Shown here in pieces: positions 20,162-29,245 of a DNA stretch of 64,000 nucleotides. The DNA comes from Microbacteriaceae bacterium VKM Ac-2855. GTDB lineage: Bacteria; Actinomycetota; Actinomycetes; Actinomycetales; Microbacteriaceae. The notes under the pieces are model-generated. The model did not search any database, was not told the origin of the DNA, and saw only the letters and a program-made list of their open reading frames with translations. Each line of letters begins with the position of its first letter. Position 1 is the first letter of the stretch. Where the stretch lies: assembly GCA_013204985.1 (NCBI GenBank), contig JABMLG010000001.1:244574-308573 (forward strand), in the 5' to 3' direction. The position numbers and the translations under genes are program-made.

Positions 20162-20800
20162 TCAGAAGATCGCAGGGGCTCCGAGCGCCACTGCAGCGGA
20201 CGAGAGTCGCGTGATCCCCGCCCAATCGCCCGCATCGATCGCGGCTTGCGGCGTGAGCCAGCTGCCGCCGACGCAGGCCACGTTGGGCAGTGCGAGGTAG
20301 TCGCGGGCGTTGCCGACGGAGACCCCGCCGGTCGGGCAGAAGGTTACCTGCGGAATGGGAGCGCCGATCGCTGCGAGGTAGGCCGGGCCGCCGGCTGGTC
20401 CGGCCGGGAAGAACTTCAACTCCGTCGCGCCTTCGTCCAGCGCCGTCATCACTTCGCCCACGGTCGAGACGCCCGGCAGCACCGGCACATCCAAGGCGCG
20501 GAAGTAACGGTGTAAGGCAACGGTCACCCCGGGGCTGACCAGGAACTGCGCCCCCGCTTCGACCGCCGCATCGGCCTGACCCGGCGTCAGTACCGTACCC
20601 GCGCCGAGCAGGATCTCCGGCACGTCTGCACTGATCAGTGCCATCGACTCCAAGGCGGTCTCGGTTCGGAGCGTCAGCTCGATCAGGCCGATGCCCCCCG
20701 CGACCAGGGCTCGGGCGACAGGGACGGCGTCCTCCGGGTCGAGGATCGTGACGACGGGGATGACGGGGGAGAGGTGCATCACCTCGGTGACGGTGGTCAT
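20162..20800 (-). CDS. eda: 2-dehydro-3-deoxy-phosphogluconate (KDPG) aldolase
   Basis: 212-aa class I aldolase that cleaves KDPG to pyruvate and glyceraldehyde 3-phosphate, the last step of the pathway encoded upstream. Family motifs are PVVTILDPEDAVPVARALV (~15), the IELTLRT segment with the general acid/base Glu (~39), GAGTVLTPGQ (~68), the Schiff-base Lys in TELKFFPAG (~126) and TGGVS for phosphate binding (~157). Its ATG overlaps the stop of the fructuronate reductase-like gene (ATGA at 20797-20800), making it the last cistron of the six-gene operon. Confidence 0.92.
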   Translation of the reverse strand: MTTVTEVMHLSPVIPVVTILDPEDAVPVARALVAGGIGLIELTLRTETALESMALISADVPEILLGAGTVLTPGQADAAVEAGAQFLVSPGVTVALHRYFRALDVPVLPGVSTVGEVMTALDEGATELKFFPAGPAGGPAYLAAIGAPIPQVTFCPTGGVSVGNARDYLALPNVACVGGSWLTPQAAIDAGDWAGITRLSSAAVALGAPAIF

Positions 20801-22239
20801 GCGGAGATCTCTTTTCTGAGGCCGTCGACGCCGTGGCGTTCGAGAGCGTCGTACCAGGGGACGAGTAGTTCGGTGAAACGGGGGTCGGCCGCGAGCTCGG
20901 GCGGGAAGACTTTCGAGAAGCGCAGCAGTGCCGGGACGACCGATCGCGCCGAGCGATCGACGGGGACGAGCGCCCGCAGTTCGCCGGCCAGGGGGTCGTC
21001 CACGGTCTCGGCGTTCGCGACGCGGTGCAGCCAGGCAGCGACTCCGAGCGCGGCCCAGCGCGGCTGTCGCCCGGCGACGAGGGCGGCCTGGACCGTGGAG
21101 AGCAGGCGGAGTCCGAGCTTCTGCGAGCCGTCGGCCCCGACCTTCGCGTTGGTGTGGCCGAGCGCCGGATTCGCGAAGCGCCGCAGAACGGATGCGGTGT
21201 ACTCCTGGGCATCGAGCTCGTCGGGAACGCGGATCGTGGGCAGGGCATCGTCCGCCATCATCCGAGCGGCAGCGAGGTGGAAGGCAGGGTCCGCGACGCT
21301 GTCGGCGATGGTGCGGTACCCCGCGGCGAGACCGAGGTAGGCCAGCAGGGAGTGGCTCGCGTTCAGCAGTCGCAGCTTGGCCGATTCCCACGGCTCGACG
21401 TTTGCGGCGAACTGCGCGCCCGCCGATTCCCACGAGGGTCGCCGACCGGCGAAGTCCTCGATGACCCACTGACGGAAGGGCTCGGCCACCACTCCGCCTT
21501 CGTCGCGGAAGCCGATCTCCTCCTGGATCGCCGCGAGATCGTCCTCCGTGCTCGCCGGTACCATCCGATCGACCATCGTGCTCGGGAACATCGCGCCGGT
21601 CTCGATCCAGTCCTGCAACGCGGCACCTTCGGCAGAGGGCAGGGACTGGACGAAATCGTGAACGAGCCGACGCGTCAGAGCGCCGTTGGTCGGCAGGTTG
21701 TCGCACGAGACGATCGCGATCGGGCCCGCGTCCGCGCGCATCCGCTGCTGCAGCCCCCGAACGATCTGACCGATGGGAGTCACCGGGTCCGAGCCGGCGA
21801 GGTCGGCTCGTACGTCGACGTCGCGCCGATCGAGTCCACCGGTCGCCGGATCGATACGGTAGCCCTTCTCCGTCACGGTCAGCGTGACCAGCGCGGCGGA
21901 CGCGATCCGGTCGACGACCGTCGATGGTGACCGGCGACCGGCGAGCACCTCGGTGACGGATGAGACGATGCGTGCCGGCCTCGCCCCGGCCCCGCGCTCC
22001 GCAACGGCGAAGAGGCCGTCCTGCGGCGCGAGCTGTCGCGCGACGGTGTCCGAGCGTTGGGTGACGGCGGTGATGCCCCACTCTCGCTCTCCTGTGGCGA
22101 GCATCGCATCCTCCGTGAACACCGCCGTGTGCGCCCGGGCGAAAGCTCCGATGCCGAGGTGCACGATGCCCGGTCGTATGCCGTCGAGTGCGGGCGCGCG
22201 GCCGGCGTCCGCGAGGGCCGCGCGCGTGAGCCGGGTCAC
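20797..22239 (-). CDS. uxuB: Mannitol-dehydrogenase-family D-fructuronate/D-mannonate oxidoreductase
   Basis: 480 aa, polyol-specific long-chain dehydrogenase. HLGIGAFARAHTAVF (~27) is the nucleotide-binding start; IVSCDNLPTNGALTRRLV (~172) and the catalytic block KLRLLNASHSLLAYLG (~290; K, N and H of the family) are clear. Pathway context with D-mannonate dehydratase, KDG kinase and KDPG aldolase points to interconversion of fructuronate and mannonate rather than mannitol. The start overlaps the kinase stop (ATGA at 22236-22239). Confidence 0.85.
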   Translation of the reverse strand: MTRLTRAALADAGRAPALDGIRPGIVHLGIGAFARAHTAVFTEDAMLATGEREWGITAVTQRSDTVARQLAPQDGLFAVAERGAGARPARIVSSVTEVLAGRRSPSTVVDRIASAALVTLTVTEKGYRIDPATGGLDRRDVDVRADLAGSDPVTPIGQIVRGLQQRMRADAGPIAIVSCDNLPTNGALTRRLVHDFVQSLPSAEGAALQDWIETGAMFPSTMVDRMVPASTEDDLAAIQEEIGFRDEGGVVAEPFRQWVIEDFAGRRPSWESAGAQFAANVEPWESAKLRLLNASHSLLAYLGLAAGYRTIADSVADPAFHLAAARMMADDALPTIRVPDELDAQEYTASVLRRFANPALGHTNAKVGADGSQKLGLRLLSTVQAALVAGRQPRWAALGVAAWLHRVANAETVDDPLAGELRALVPVDRSARSVVPALLRFSKVFPPELAADPRFTELLVPWYDALERHGVDGLRKEISA

Positions 22240-23189
22240 GCTCGAGCCCCTGCGTGCGCCCGGGTCTGGTCCAGCGTCGGGATCAGCCCGGTGCCACCTC
22301 TGCCACCGACGACGAGGGAGGCGGCGGCCGCGGCGAGTGTCGCGGCCTCGGCGAGAGCGTCGCCGAGAACGAGTCGAGCGGTGAGCGTGCCGACGTAGGC
22401 GTCGCCCGCCCCGGTCTGATCGATCACCACGGGAGCCGGCACGGAGTCGATCCAGACGCGTTGGACACCGCTGGCGAGTTGCACACCGCTCGATCCGCAG
22501 GTCACGGCGACCGTCGCGGTGCCGAGCGCGAGGAGCGCTTCGGCGGCCTCGAGAGGCGAGGAACAGCCGAGCAACGCGGAGGTCTCTCCCGGGTAGGAGG
22601 GTGTCACGATCGCGGCCGACGCGGCGATGCTTCTCAGATCGGCCGCGGCATCCGCGGCGCTGGTCAAGCGCGGGCGGTAGTTCGGGTCGTAGACGAAGCG
22701 GGTGGATGTCCGAGCGGCGTGCAGCACGAGTTCACGCGAGGAGGTGGAGATCGCGCAGGCGATCCCGCTCGCCACCACGGCACCGGCGCTGCGCAGCACG
22801 GCGTCGTCCACGTCGTCGACCGACAGGGTCGATCCGACGCTGCCGGAACGCGCGTAGGAGAATTGGCGCTCGCCGCCGGGGTCGCTGTGCACGAGGTACA
22901 CCCCTTGCTGGCCGCGCCGAAAGCGTAGCAGCTCGGTCGACACCCCGAGTTCGCGGATGCGCGCGGCGATCGCGTGACCGAGTTCGTCATCCGTGAGCAC
23001 CGCCAGCAGGCCGACGCGCGCACCCGCCGCGGCGGCGGACGCAGCGACGTTCAGTGCGTCACCCGAGATGCCCAGCACCGCGGGAACGCCGTGCGCGAAA
23101 GCACTGTCGGTGGCGACTTCGACGAGGACTTCACCGATCGCGATGAGGTCGAACGCAGCGGACGGCCCTGCGGGAGTCGCGGCGCTCAC
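22236..23189 (-). CDS. kdgK: PfkB-family 2-keto-3-deoxygluconate kinase
   Basis: 317-aa ribokinase-fold sugar kinase. N-terminal [13 protein letters not shown] (~14) and [17 protein letters not shown] (~42) bind substrate; the anion hole and catalytic Asp are in [15 protein letters not shown] (~253). Within this operon it should phosphorylate the 2-keto-3-deoxy-D-gluconate made by ManD, yielding KDPG for the aldolase. The GTG/ATG junctions on both sides overlap by 4 nt (23186-23189 and 22236-22239), indicating strict co-translation. Confidence 0.87.
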   Translation of the reverse strand: MSAATPAGPSAAFDLIAIGEVLVEVATDSAFAHGVPAVLGISGDALNVAASAAAAGARVGLLAVLTDDELGHAIAARIRELGVSTELLRFRRGQQGVYLVHSDPGGERQFSYARSGSVGSTLSVDDVDDAVLRSAGAVVASGIACAISTSSRELVLHAARTSTRFVYDPNYRPRLTSAADAAADLRSIAASAAIVTPSYPGETSALLGCSSPLEAAEALLALGTATVAVTCGSSGVQLASGVQRVWIDSVPAPVVIDQTGAGDAYVGTLTARLVLGDALAEAATLAAAAASLVVGGRGGTGLIPTLDQTRAHAGARA

Positions 23190-24397
23190 CAGTCGTGCAC
23201 CGATCCGTCGAGCCGGCGATTGATCGGCAGGTACTTCGGGTCGTAGGGGAACCGCGCCGCGGCCTCCTCGTCGAAGACGATGCCGAGCCCCGGCGCGTCG
23301 CCGGGATGCATGTAGCCGTCGTCGAAGCTGTAGCTGGAGCGGAACACCTCGTTCACCGGATCGCGGTGGCCCATGTACTCCTGGATCCCGAAGTTCGGGA
23401 TCGAGAGGTCCACGTGCAACGCTGCCGACATCGCAATGGGTGAGAGGTCGCCCGCGCCGTGCGAGCCGGAGCGTACGCCGTAGAGGTCGGCCAGGGCGAA
23501 GATGCGGCGCAGGTGTGTGATGCCGCCGGCATGCGAGACGGAGGTGCGGATGTAGTCGATCAGCCGCTCCGTGATCAGCTGCTGGCAGTCCCAGATCGAG
23601 TTGAAGATCTCGCCGACCGCGATCGGTGAGGTCGTGTGACTGCGGATCAGCCGGAACGCGGACTGGTCCTCCGCCGGGGTCGGATCCTCGAGCCAGAACG
23701 GACGGTACGCCTCGACGGCGGCGCCCAACCGGCCCGCCTCGATGGGAGAGAGGCGATGGTGCACGTCGTGCAGCACGTGCACGCCGTAGCCGAACTGCTC
23801 ACGGATGTGCGCGAGCATCGTCGGCGCGAAGTCGAGGTAGGCCGTGGTCTCCCACGAGTCCTCCTGCGGAACATTGCCGCTGGCCGGTTCGTAGAGCTTT
23901 CCGTCGGCCGGCGCGATGCCGTAGGTCTTGTCGAGTCCGGGGATCGCCGCCTGAGCGCGGATCGCCTTGTAGCCGAGATCGAGGTGCTCTTGGAAATCCT
24001 CGTCGAGAGCGTCGAGCGTGGACCCGCTGGCGTGGCCGTAGACCATCACGCCGTCGCGGGCCGCCCCGCCGAGCAATTGGTAGACGGGCATGCCGGCGGC
24101 CTTGCCCTTGATGTCCCAGAGGGCGACGTCGATCGCGGCGATCGCGGTCATCGTCACGGGTCCGCGACGCCAGTAGGCGCCCTTGTAGAAGTACTGCCAG
24201 GTGTCCTCGATCCGGCGTGCGTCGCGACCGATGAGCAGTGGGCAGAGATGGTCTCGGAGGTACGAGGCGACGGACAGTTCGCGCCCGTTGAGCGTGGCGT
24301 CGCCGACGCCGACCACGCCGTCCTCCGTCTCGATCACGAGAGTCACGTAGTTGCGGCCGGGGGAGGAGACGACGACTCGGGCGTCGGTGATCTTCAC
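23186..24397 (-). CDS. manD: D-mannonate dehydratase, enolase superfamily (ManD)
   Basis: 403 aa. It dehydrates D-mannonate to 2-keto-3-deoxy-D-gluconate. ManD catalytic landmarks can be read off: Arg and Tyr spaced 12 apart in [13 protein letters not shown], the D-x-H pair in [10 protein letters not shown], metal ligands in FWLEDPTP and AVGEIFNS, the His in [12 protein letters not shown], and the Glu in [12 protein letters not shown]. Length and the C-terminal [18 protein letters not shown] also fit. It replaces the unrelated UxuA enzyme of enterobacteria. It overlaps the dehydrogenase gene upstream and the kinase gene downstream by 4 nt each. Confidence 0.92.
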   Translation of the reverse strand: MKITDARVVVSSPGRNYVTLVIETEDGVVGVGDATLNGRELSVASYLRDHLCPLLIGRDARRIEDTWQYFYKGAYWRRGPVTMTAIAAIDVALWDIKGKAAGMPVYQLLGGAARDGVMVYGHASGSTLDALDEDFQEHLDLGYKAIRAQAAIPGLDKTYGIAPADGKLYEPASGNVPQEDSWETTAYLDFAPTMLAHIREQFGYGVHVLHDVHHRLSPIEAGRLGAAVEAYRPFWLEDPTPAEDQSAFRLIRSHTTSPIAVGEIFNSIWDCQQLITERLIDYIRTSVSHAGGITHLRRIFALADLYGVRSGSHGAGDLSPIAMSAALHVDLSIPNFGIQEYMGHRDPVNEVFRSSYSFDDGYMHPGDAPGLGIVFDEEAAARFPYDPKYLPINRRLDGSVHDW

Positions 24398-25476
24398 AGA
24401 GTGTCCTTCGTGCTGGTGTTGGTCGATCCGGATGCGGCGGCCTGCGGGGCGTCCGAGAGCCGGAGCATGACCTTGCTGCTGCCCGACGTCGGGTCGGTCG
24501 CCGTGCGCAATGCTTCCTCCGCCTCCGCGAGAGCGAAGCTGTGGGTCATCACGGGCGTGAGGTCGAGGCCATCCTTCATCGCCTGGATCGCATCCGTGAT
24601 CTCATCGATGAAGCGGTAATTGCCGATCCAGGTGATCTCGCGCGTGACCAGGTCGCCGAGGGCGGCGGGCGCCGGTGCACCCGGCAGATTGCCGACCTGC
24701 ATCAGGGTGCCGCCGCGAGCGGTGGCCCGCAGCACGGCTCCGAGGGCGGCGGGTGCTCCGGACGCTTCGAACACCAACTCGGAGTCGGCGGGGAGCGAGG
24801 CCCCGGTGGCGACGTTGCGGACCTCGTCCGCGCCCATCCGCTCGGCGATCGCGAGCGATGCATCGCTCAGATCGGCTGCGATGATCCGGCCGGCGCCGGC
24901 GTGACGCAATGCGGCGATGACGAGCGAGCCGATCGGCCCCGCGCCGTTGACCAGTACGTCCCGACCACGGACGTCACCGGCTCGCGACACCGCGTGCATC
25001 GCCACCGCCAACGGCTCGGCGAGTGCACCGTGCCGGGTGTCGACGCCGTCCGGCAGCGCGCGCAGCTGAGAGGCGTGCACCTTCTTGTACTGGCTGAACC
25101 CTCCGTCCGCGTGCGGATGGAACGCCGCCGATCCGTAGTAGCGGATCTCGGGATAGAGATTGGTGCGTCCGGCGAGCCGTTCCGGTAGAACGCCGTCGCC
25201 GACGAGCTCGGACGGATGAACCGTGACGGCCTGGCCCGGAGTCCACCCTTCGACTCCGTCGCCGAGCTGGGCGATACGACCCGCGAACTCGTGACCGAGC
25301 ACGAGGGGATCGATCAGGCTCGCGGTGCCGGAGGCGCCGTGTCTCCAGTAGGAGATATCGGAGCCGCAGATACCGCCCCACTCGACGGCGATCACGACCT
25401 CGCCCGGGCCGGCGACCGGATCCGGTCGCTCGTCGATGCGCAGATCGTTCGCACCGTGAACGACGACCGCTCTCAT
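24394..25476 (-). CDS. L-idonate 5-dehydrogenase-like MDR alcohol dehydrogenase
   Basis: 360 aa. The catalytic-zinc residues are present: Cys in [11 protein letters not shown] (~37) and His-Glu in [11 protein letters not shown] (~64). The cofactor fold shows [14 protein letters not shown] (~174). The region that in IdnD-type enzymes carries four structural-zinc cysteines reads [19 protein letters not shown] and then [13 protein letters not shown], with no Cys, so the structural zinc site is lost. It probably oxidises idonate, gluconate or another aldonate feeding the mannonate branch (inference). ATG 25476 overlaps the transporter stop (25473-25476). Confidence 0.82.
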   Translation of the reverse strand: MRAVVVHGANDLRIDERPDPVAGPGEVVIAVEWGGICGSDISYWRHGASGTASLIDPLVLGHEFAGRIAQLGDGVEGWTPGQAVTVHPSELVGDGVLPERLAGRTNLYPEIRYYGSAAFHPHADGGFSQYKKVHASQLRALPDGVDTRHGALAEPLAVAMHAVSRAGDVRGRDVLVNGAGPIGSLVIAALRHAGAGRIIAADLSDASLAIAERMGADEVRNVATGASLPADSELVFEASGAPAALGAVLRATARGGTLMQVGNLPGAPAPAALGDLVTREITWIGNYRFIDEITDAIQAMKDGLDLTPVMTHSFALAEAEEALRTATDPTSGSSKVMLRLSDAPQAAASGSTNTSTKDTL

Positions 25477-26870
25477 ACCGCGTCCTCCAGCTTCACCATG
25501 TCGCGTCCTCGCACCTCGGGGCTGAGCAGCGCCGAGACCAGAGTGACGAGCGAGTAGCCGATGACCATCGCGGCGAGCGGCCACCACGAGCCTGTCACGG
25601 CGGTCAGCGTCGCCGCGAGCACGGGACCGATCGCGGTGGTGAGGATGCCCCCGACCTCCTTCGCCAGTGCGAGCTGGGTGAAGCGGGTGCGGGCGCCGAA
25701 CAGTTCGGCCATCGTCACCGACTCGAGCGAGAACAGAGCGAGAACACCGATGTTGAGTCCGACGACGATACCGATCGTCATGAGCACCGGATCATCACTC
25801 GTCACCATCAGCATCATGGGGATCGCGAACAGGATCGTGAGCGAGGTGAAGAAGATGTAGAGCGGGCGCCGGCCGAAGCGGTCGCCCAGGATGCCGACGA
25901 AGGGGACCGTCACGAAACCGAAGAGCGAGCCGATCACGATCGCGCTGGTGCCGATCGATTTGTCCGCGAGCAAGGTCGTCGCGAGGTAGCCGATCAAGAA
26001 CGTCTGGATGAGCCCTGAATTGCCCGCCTGCCCGAAGCGCAGGCCGAGCGCGATGATGAACGCCTTGCCCTTCTTCTGCTTGAGCGCGGTCTCGATGCTG
26101 CCGGTTCCGGCGATCAGAGCCTGCTCGGCGAGCTGCTTCTTGGTGAGCGCCACACCGTCGACGAGGTCCTCGCGCTGCTCGAACACCGGGCTCTCCTTGA
26201 GCGAGGTGCGGATCCACACGGCCAGGATCAGGAGGACGAAGCTGGCCAGGAACGGCACGCGCCAGCCCCAGGTGATGAGGTCGTCGTCCGAGAGGGTGGC
26301 CACCAGGATCGCCCACAGGGCGGAGGCGCCGAGGGTGCCGGAGTTGGTGCCGAGCGACACGAGCGACGAGATGAGGCCACGCTTCTTCACGGGAGCGTAC
26401 TCGGCGAGCATCACGGTCGCTCCGGCGATCTCGGCGCCGGCGCCGAAGCCCTGCAGGAGGCGGAGGAACACGAGCAGGATGGGGGCGAGCAGACCGACCT
26501 GCTGGTAGGTCGGCAGCACGCCGATGAGCGTGGTCGAGATCCCCATCAGGGCGATGGTGATGAACAGCACCTTCTTGCGACCGATGCGGTCGCCCATCCG
26601 GCCGAAGTAGATCGCACCGAGCAGACGGGCGACGTAGCCGACGCCGTAGGTCGCCATCGCGGCGATCAGGCCCACGGCCGGGTCGAACTCGGGGAAGAAG
26701 ATGCGGTTGAAGACGATGGCGGCGGCCAGCGAATAGAGCTGGAAGTCCATGAACTCCATCGCCGTGCCCAGCCAGCCGGAGACGGCGACCTTGGCGAGGT
26801 CCTTGGTCGAGCGCGCCCCCTTCTGTTCGGGCGCGGTCGTCGTTGCCGACGACGTGGTCTTTCCGGTCAT
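25473..26870 (-). CDS. MFS sugar-acid transporter (metabolite:H+ symporter type)
   Basis: 465 aa with 12 predicted membrane helices. The first cytoplasmic loop has the MFS signature YFGRMGDRIGRKKVL (~92), and the N-terminal AVSGWLGTAMEFMDFQLYS is typical of the metabolite:H+ symporter subfamily. A longer central loop (~205-260) separates the halves. As first gene of the operon it is the likely importer of the acid sugar degraded downstream. AAAGGAG lies 7 nt before ATG. Transcription starts from the promoter at 26947-26975. Confidence 0.88.
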   Translation of the reverse strand: MTGKTTSSATTTAPEQKGARSTKDLAKVAVSGWLGTAMEFMDFQLYSLAAAIVFNRIFFPEFDPAVGLIAAMATYGVGYVARLLGAIYFGRMGDRIGRKKVLFITIALMGISTTLIGVLPTYQQVGLLAPILLVFLRLLQGFGAGAEIAGATVMLAEYAPVKKRGLISSLVSLGTNSGTLGASALWAILVATLSDDDLITWGWRVPFLASFVLLILAVWIRTSLKESPVFEQREDLVDGVALTKKQLAEQALIAGTGSIETALKQKKGKAFIIALGLRFGQAGNSGLIQTFLIGYLATTLLADKSIGTSAIVIGSLFGFVTVPFVGILGDRFGRRPLYIFFTSLTILFAIPMMLMVTSDDPVLMTIGIVVGLNIGVLALFSLESVTMAELFGARTRFTQLALAKEVGGILTTAIGPVLAATLTAVTGSWWPLAAMVIGYSLVTLVSALLSPEVRGRDMVKLEDAV

Positions 26871-26939
26871 CCGGTGCTCCTTTGCAAGCGATGATTCAGG
26901 CGGTCCATCGCTCGTCAGGGTCCATCCTCAGCGAGCGAC

Positions 26940-27003
26940 AACTGCCATACAAGCACTGCCATGGTAGTTTGTCAACGAGCGTTAGACTCCTGACATGGCA
27001 GTT
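26940..27003. promoter_or_regulatory. Divergent promoter region with GntR-type operator
   Basis: Toward the operon (minus strand) TTGACA (26970-26975) and TTGTAT (26947-26952) are separated by exactly 17 bp, a strong sigma-70-type promoter. A near-perfect palindrome, ACTGCCATGGTAGT (26955-26968), fills that spacer. A further half-site AACTGCCAT (26940-26948) covers the -10, and its mirror ATGGCAGTT (26995-27003) covers the regulator's start codon. Toward the regulator a TAGACT hexamer (26983-26988) lies 6 nt before ATG. Repression of both genes by the adjacent GntR protein is inferred. Confidence 0.7.
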
Positions 27004-27732
27004 ACGGGCGAGGCCGCGGGCAGGGCGATGTCCGTTCGCGATCGGACGCTCGACGCGCTGCGCCGACGCATCATCTCCCTCGATCTCAAACCGGGCACAC
27101 CGCTCTCCGAGAACGAACTGTCGGTCGAGCTGGGCATCTCGCGCACTCCCGTGCGCGAGAGTCTGATCCTGCTGCGAGAAGAGGGTCTCGTGCAGATCTT
27201 CCCGCAACGCGGCAGCTTCGTCTCGCGCGTCGATCCCGAGCGGGTCGCCGAAGCGCAGTTCATCCGCGAGGCGATCGAGTGCGCCTCCGTGGCTCAGATC
27301 GGCGTGGACGCCGAGATCGATCCGGACCGGCTCGCCGCGTTACGCGACATTCTCGATGATCAACGTGAGGCCGACGCGGCAGCCGATGTCGATCGCTTCT
27401 TCCGCCACGACGAGGAGTTCCACCGTGGTCTGCTCGACCTGACCGGCCACGGCAGCGCATGGAACGCGGTCAATTCCGCGAAGGCGCACCTCGATCGGGC
27501 ACGACGCCTCAGCCTGGTCGACGCACGACCGATCCACGCGCTCATCGATCAGCACGCCGCCGTCGTCGACGCGATCGAACGCGAGGACGTCATCGCCGCG
27601 GTCGATGCCCTACGCCGGCATCTGCGCGCCGTCTTCGACGACGTGGAGCGCATCCGCCAGGTCTCACCCGAACTCTTCGCCGACGGCAGTGAGCTCAAGG
27701 TCGTGCGTCGAACGGTGTCGGCGCTGGCATGA
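26995..27732 (+). CDS. GntR/FadR-subfamily transcriptional regulator
   Basis: 245 aa. The N-terminal winged helix-turn-helix (about 10-80) shows GTPLSENELSVELGISRT and PVRESLILLREEGLVQIFPQ. The C-terminal FCD-type all-helical ligand domain has the metal/ligand residues D-x3-H-x3 in FFRHDEEFHRGLLDLTGH (~140) and later His in LIDQHAAVVDAI and LRRHLRAVFDD. It is divergent from the uronate operon and is its likely repressor, probably released by a pathway intermediate (inference). Start ATG 26995 is leaderless-type. Confidence 0.9.
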   Translation: MAVTGEAAGRAMSVRDRTLDALRRRIISLDLKPGTPLSENELSVELGISRTPVRESLILLREEGLVQIFPQRGSFVSRVDPERVAEAQFIREAIECASVAQIGVDAEIDPDRLAALRDILDDQREADAAADVDRFFRHDEEFHRGLLDLTGHGSAWNAVNSAKAHLDRARRLSLVDARPIHALIDQHAAVVDAIEREDVIAAVDALRRHLRAVFDDVERIRQVSPELFADGSELKVVRRTVSALA

Positions 27733-27743
27733 CGCCTCCGCGG

Positions 27744-28802
27744 CTACGCGTGTGAGGCGCGCGGCCGGATGTGGATACCGTCGAGGTTGGGAAGGGCGTG
27801 CTCGAGGCGATGCTCGGCGTCGTCGACGACGGCGGTCGCGGAGGCGAGAGAGCCGTCGACAACGGCGATCGTCGCCGATCCTTGGAGCCGGTGACCCACC
27901 CATCGCATCTGCAGATGAAGGACATCGAGGACGCCGGGCGTCGTCCGCAGGGCGTGGTCGGCGCGATCCAGCAATTCCGGTTCGATCCCGTCCATCAGAC
28001 GGCGGCCGATCGAACGGACGGTTCCCCACAGCAGGGCGATGATCGCCGCTGAGATGAGCAGACCTACGATCGGATCAGCCAGCGGGAAGCCCAGCATCAC
28101 GCCGACCGCGCCGATGACGACGGCGAGCGAGGTGAAGCCGTCGGTGCGAGCGTGGATGCCGTCGGCTACCAGCGCGGCAGAACCGATGCGGCGGCCGACA
28201 CGGATGCGGTAGACCGCGACGGCCTCGTTACCGGCGAAGCCGATGACGCCGGCGGCCATGACCCACCAGAGGTTCTCGAGCGGATGCGGGTCGAGCAGTC
28301 TCTGGATCGACTGCCAGGCCGCCACGATCGCCGACAGAGCGACGACGAGAACGATGAAGAGCCCGGCGAGGTCCTCCGCACGACCCAGACCGTACGTGTA
28401 GCGGCGGGTCGCGGCTCGGCGGCCGAGCAGGAATGCGATCCACAGCGGCACGGCGGTGAGGGCGTCGGAGAAGTTGTGGATGGTGTCCGCGAACAGCGCG
28501 ACGGATCCGGAGATCACCACCACGACGAGCTGTAGGACCGTGGTGGTGAGCAGGATCACCAGGCTCACCTTCAGCGCTCGGATGCCCTCGCGACTGGCCT
28601 CGAGGGCGTCGTCGATCGAGTCCGACGCATCGTGCGAATGCGGCACGAACAAGCCATGCAGGAAACCTCGGATACCGGTCGGATGCGAGTGGTCGCCGTG
28701 GCCGTGGTGGCCCTGATTGTCGTGGTCGTGGTCGTGGTCGCTGTGGTCGTGCGGGTGGTCGTGGTGACCCTGGGCGTCGTGCGCGTGAGCGTGCGCCGTC
28801 AC
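27744..28802 (-). CDS. CDF-family cation efflux protein with His-rich N-terminus
   Basis: 352 aa. The first ~45 residues are a His/Asp-rich tail with many HDH/HGH units, a cytoplasmic metal sponge. Six membrane helices follow from ~75; helix 2 carries the metal site ALFADTIHNFSDAL (D-x3-D type, HNFSD here) and helix 5 has AALVADGIHARTDGFTS. The C-terminal cytoplasmic domain (~270-352) is present. It should export Zn2+ or similar divalent metal by proton antiport. The GTG start overlaps the ArsR stop (GTGA at 28799-28802), so the two genes are co-expressed. Confidence 0.9.
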   Translation of the reverse strand: MTAHAHAHDAQGHHDHPHDHSDHDHDHDNQGHHGHGDHSHPTGIRGFLHGLFVPHSHDASDSIDDALEASREGIRALKVSLVILLTTTVLQLVVVVISGSVALFADTIHNFSDALTAVPLWIAFLLGRRAATRRYTYGLGRAEDLAGLFIVLVVALSAIVAAWQSIQRLLDPHPLENLWWVMAAGVIGFAGNEAVAVYRIRVGRRIGSAALVADGIHARTDGFTSLAVVIGAVGVMLGFPLADPIVGLLISAAIIALLWGTVRSIGRRLMDGIEPELLDRADHALRTTPGVLDVLHLQMRWVGHRLQGSATIAVVDGSLASATAVVDDAEHRLEHALPNLDGIHIRPRASHA

Positions 28803-29152
28803 GGTTGGGTGTGGTGGTGCCGTGGGGTACCGCCGAGTGAGTGTTCGGCCTGGAAGATCGCGTCGCTCACGAGCCGGCTCGCGTGTTCGTCGGCGAGCCG
28901 GTAGTACACGCGCGTGCCGTCCTGTCGGGTGGTGACCATGCGCGACAGCCGCAGTTTCGCGAGGTGCTGCGAGACGGCCGCGGACGACTTGCCGACGGTC
29001 TCGGCGAGATCGTTCACCGGTTTCTCGCCATCGCGCAGGGCCAGGATCAGCCGTACCCGTGTCGCGTCTGCGAGCATCGCGAACACCTCGACCGCGAGCT
29101 CGACATATTGGCTGTCCGGCGCACGCCCGCACATCTGCTTATCTGCATCCAT
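28799..29152 (-). CDS. ArsR/SmtB-family metalloregulator
   Basis: 117 aa. The winged helix spans about 20-95: FAMLADATRVRLILALRDG, then DLAETVGKSSAAVSQHLAKL. The alpha3 site reads EKPVNDLAE, so the CxC arsenic/cadmium site is absent. Helix 5, DEHASRLVSDAIFQAEH, has Asp, His and His at offsets 0, 2 and 16 as in zinc sensors such as CzrA, with Gln at offset 13. It probably represses itself and the coupled CDF exporter until zinc or a similar metal binds. An AATAAT hexamer 6 nt upstream of ATG supports this start. Confidence 0.87.
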   Translation of the reverse strand: MDADKQMCGRAPDSQYVELAVEVFAMLADATRVRLILALRDGEKPVNDLAETVGKSSAAVSQHLAKLRLSRMVTTRQDGTRVYYRLADEHASRLVSDAIFQAEHSLGGTPRHHHTQP

Positions 29153-29245
29153 ACGCACATTATTACACGTCGTCGACTGTCGGCTGGCGTCGCACCACCC
29201 CATGAGGTGGCTGGATTCTCCGCTCGAGATCCGAGGGCGCCATCG

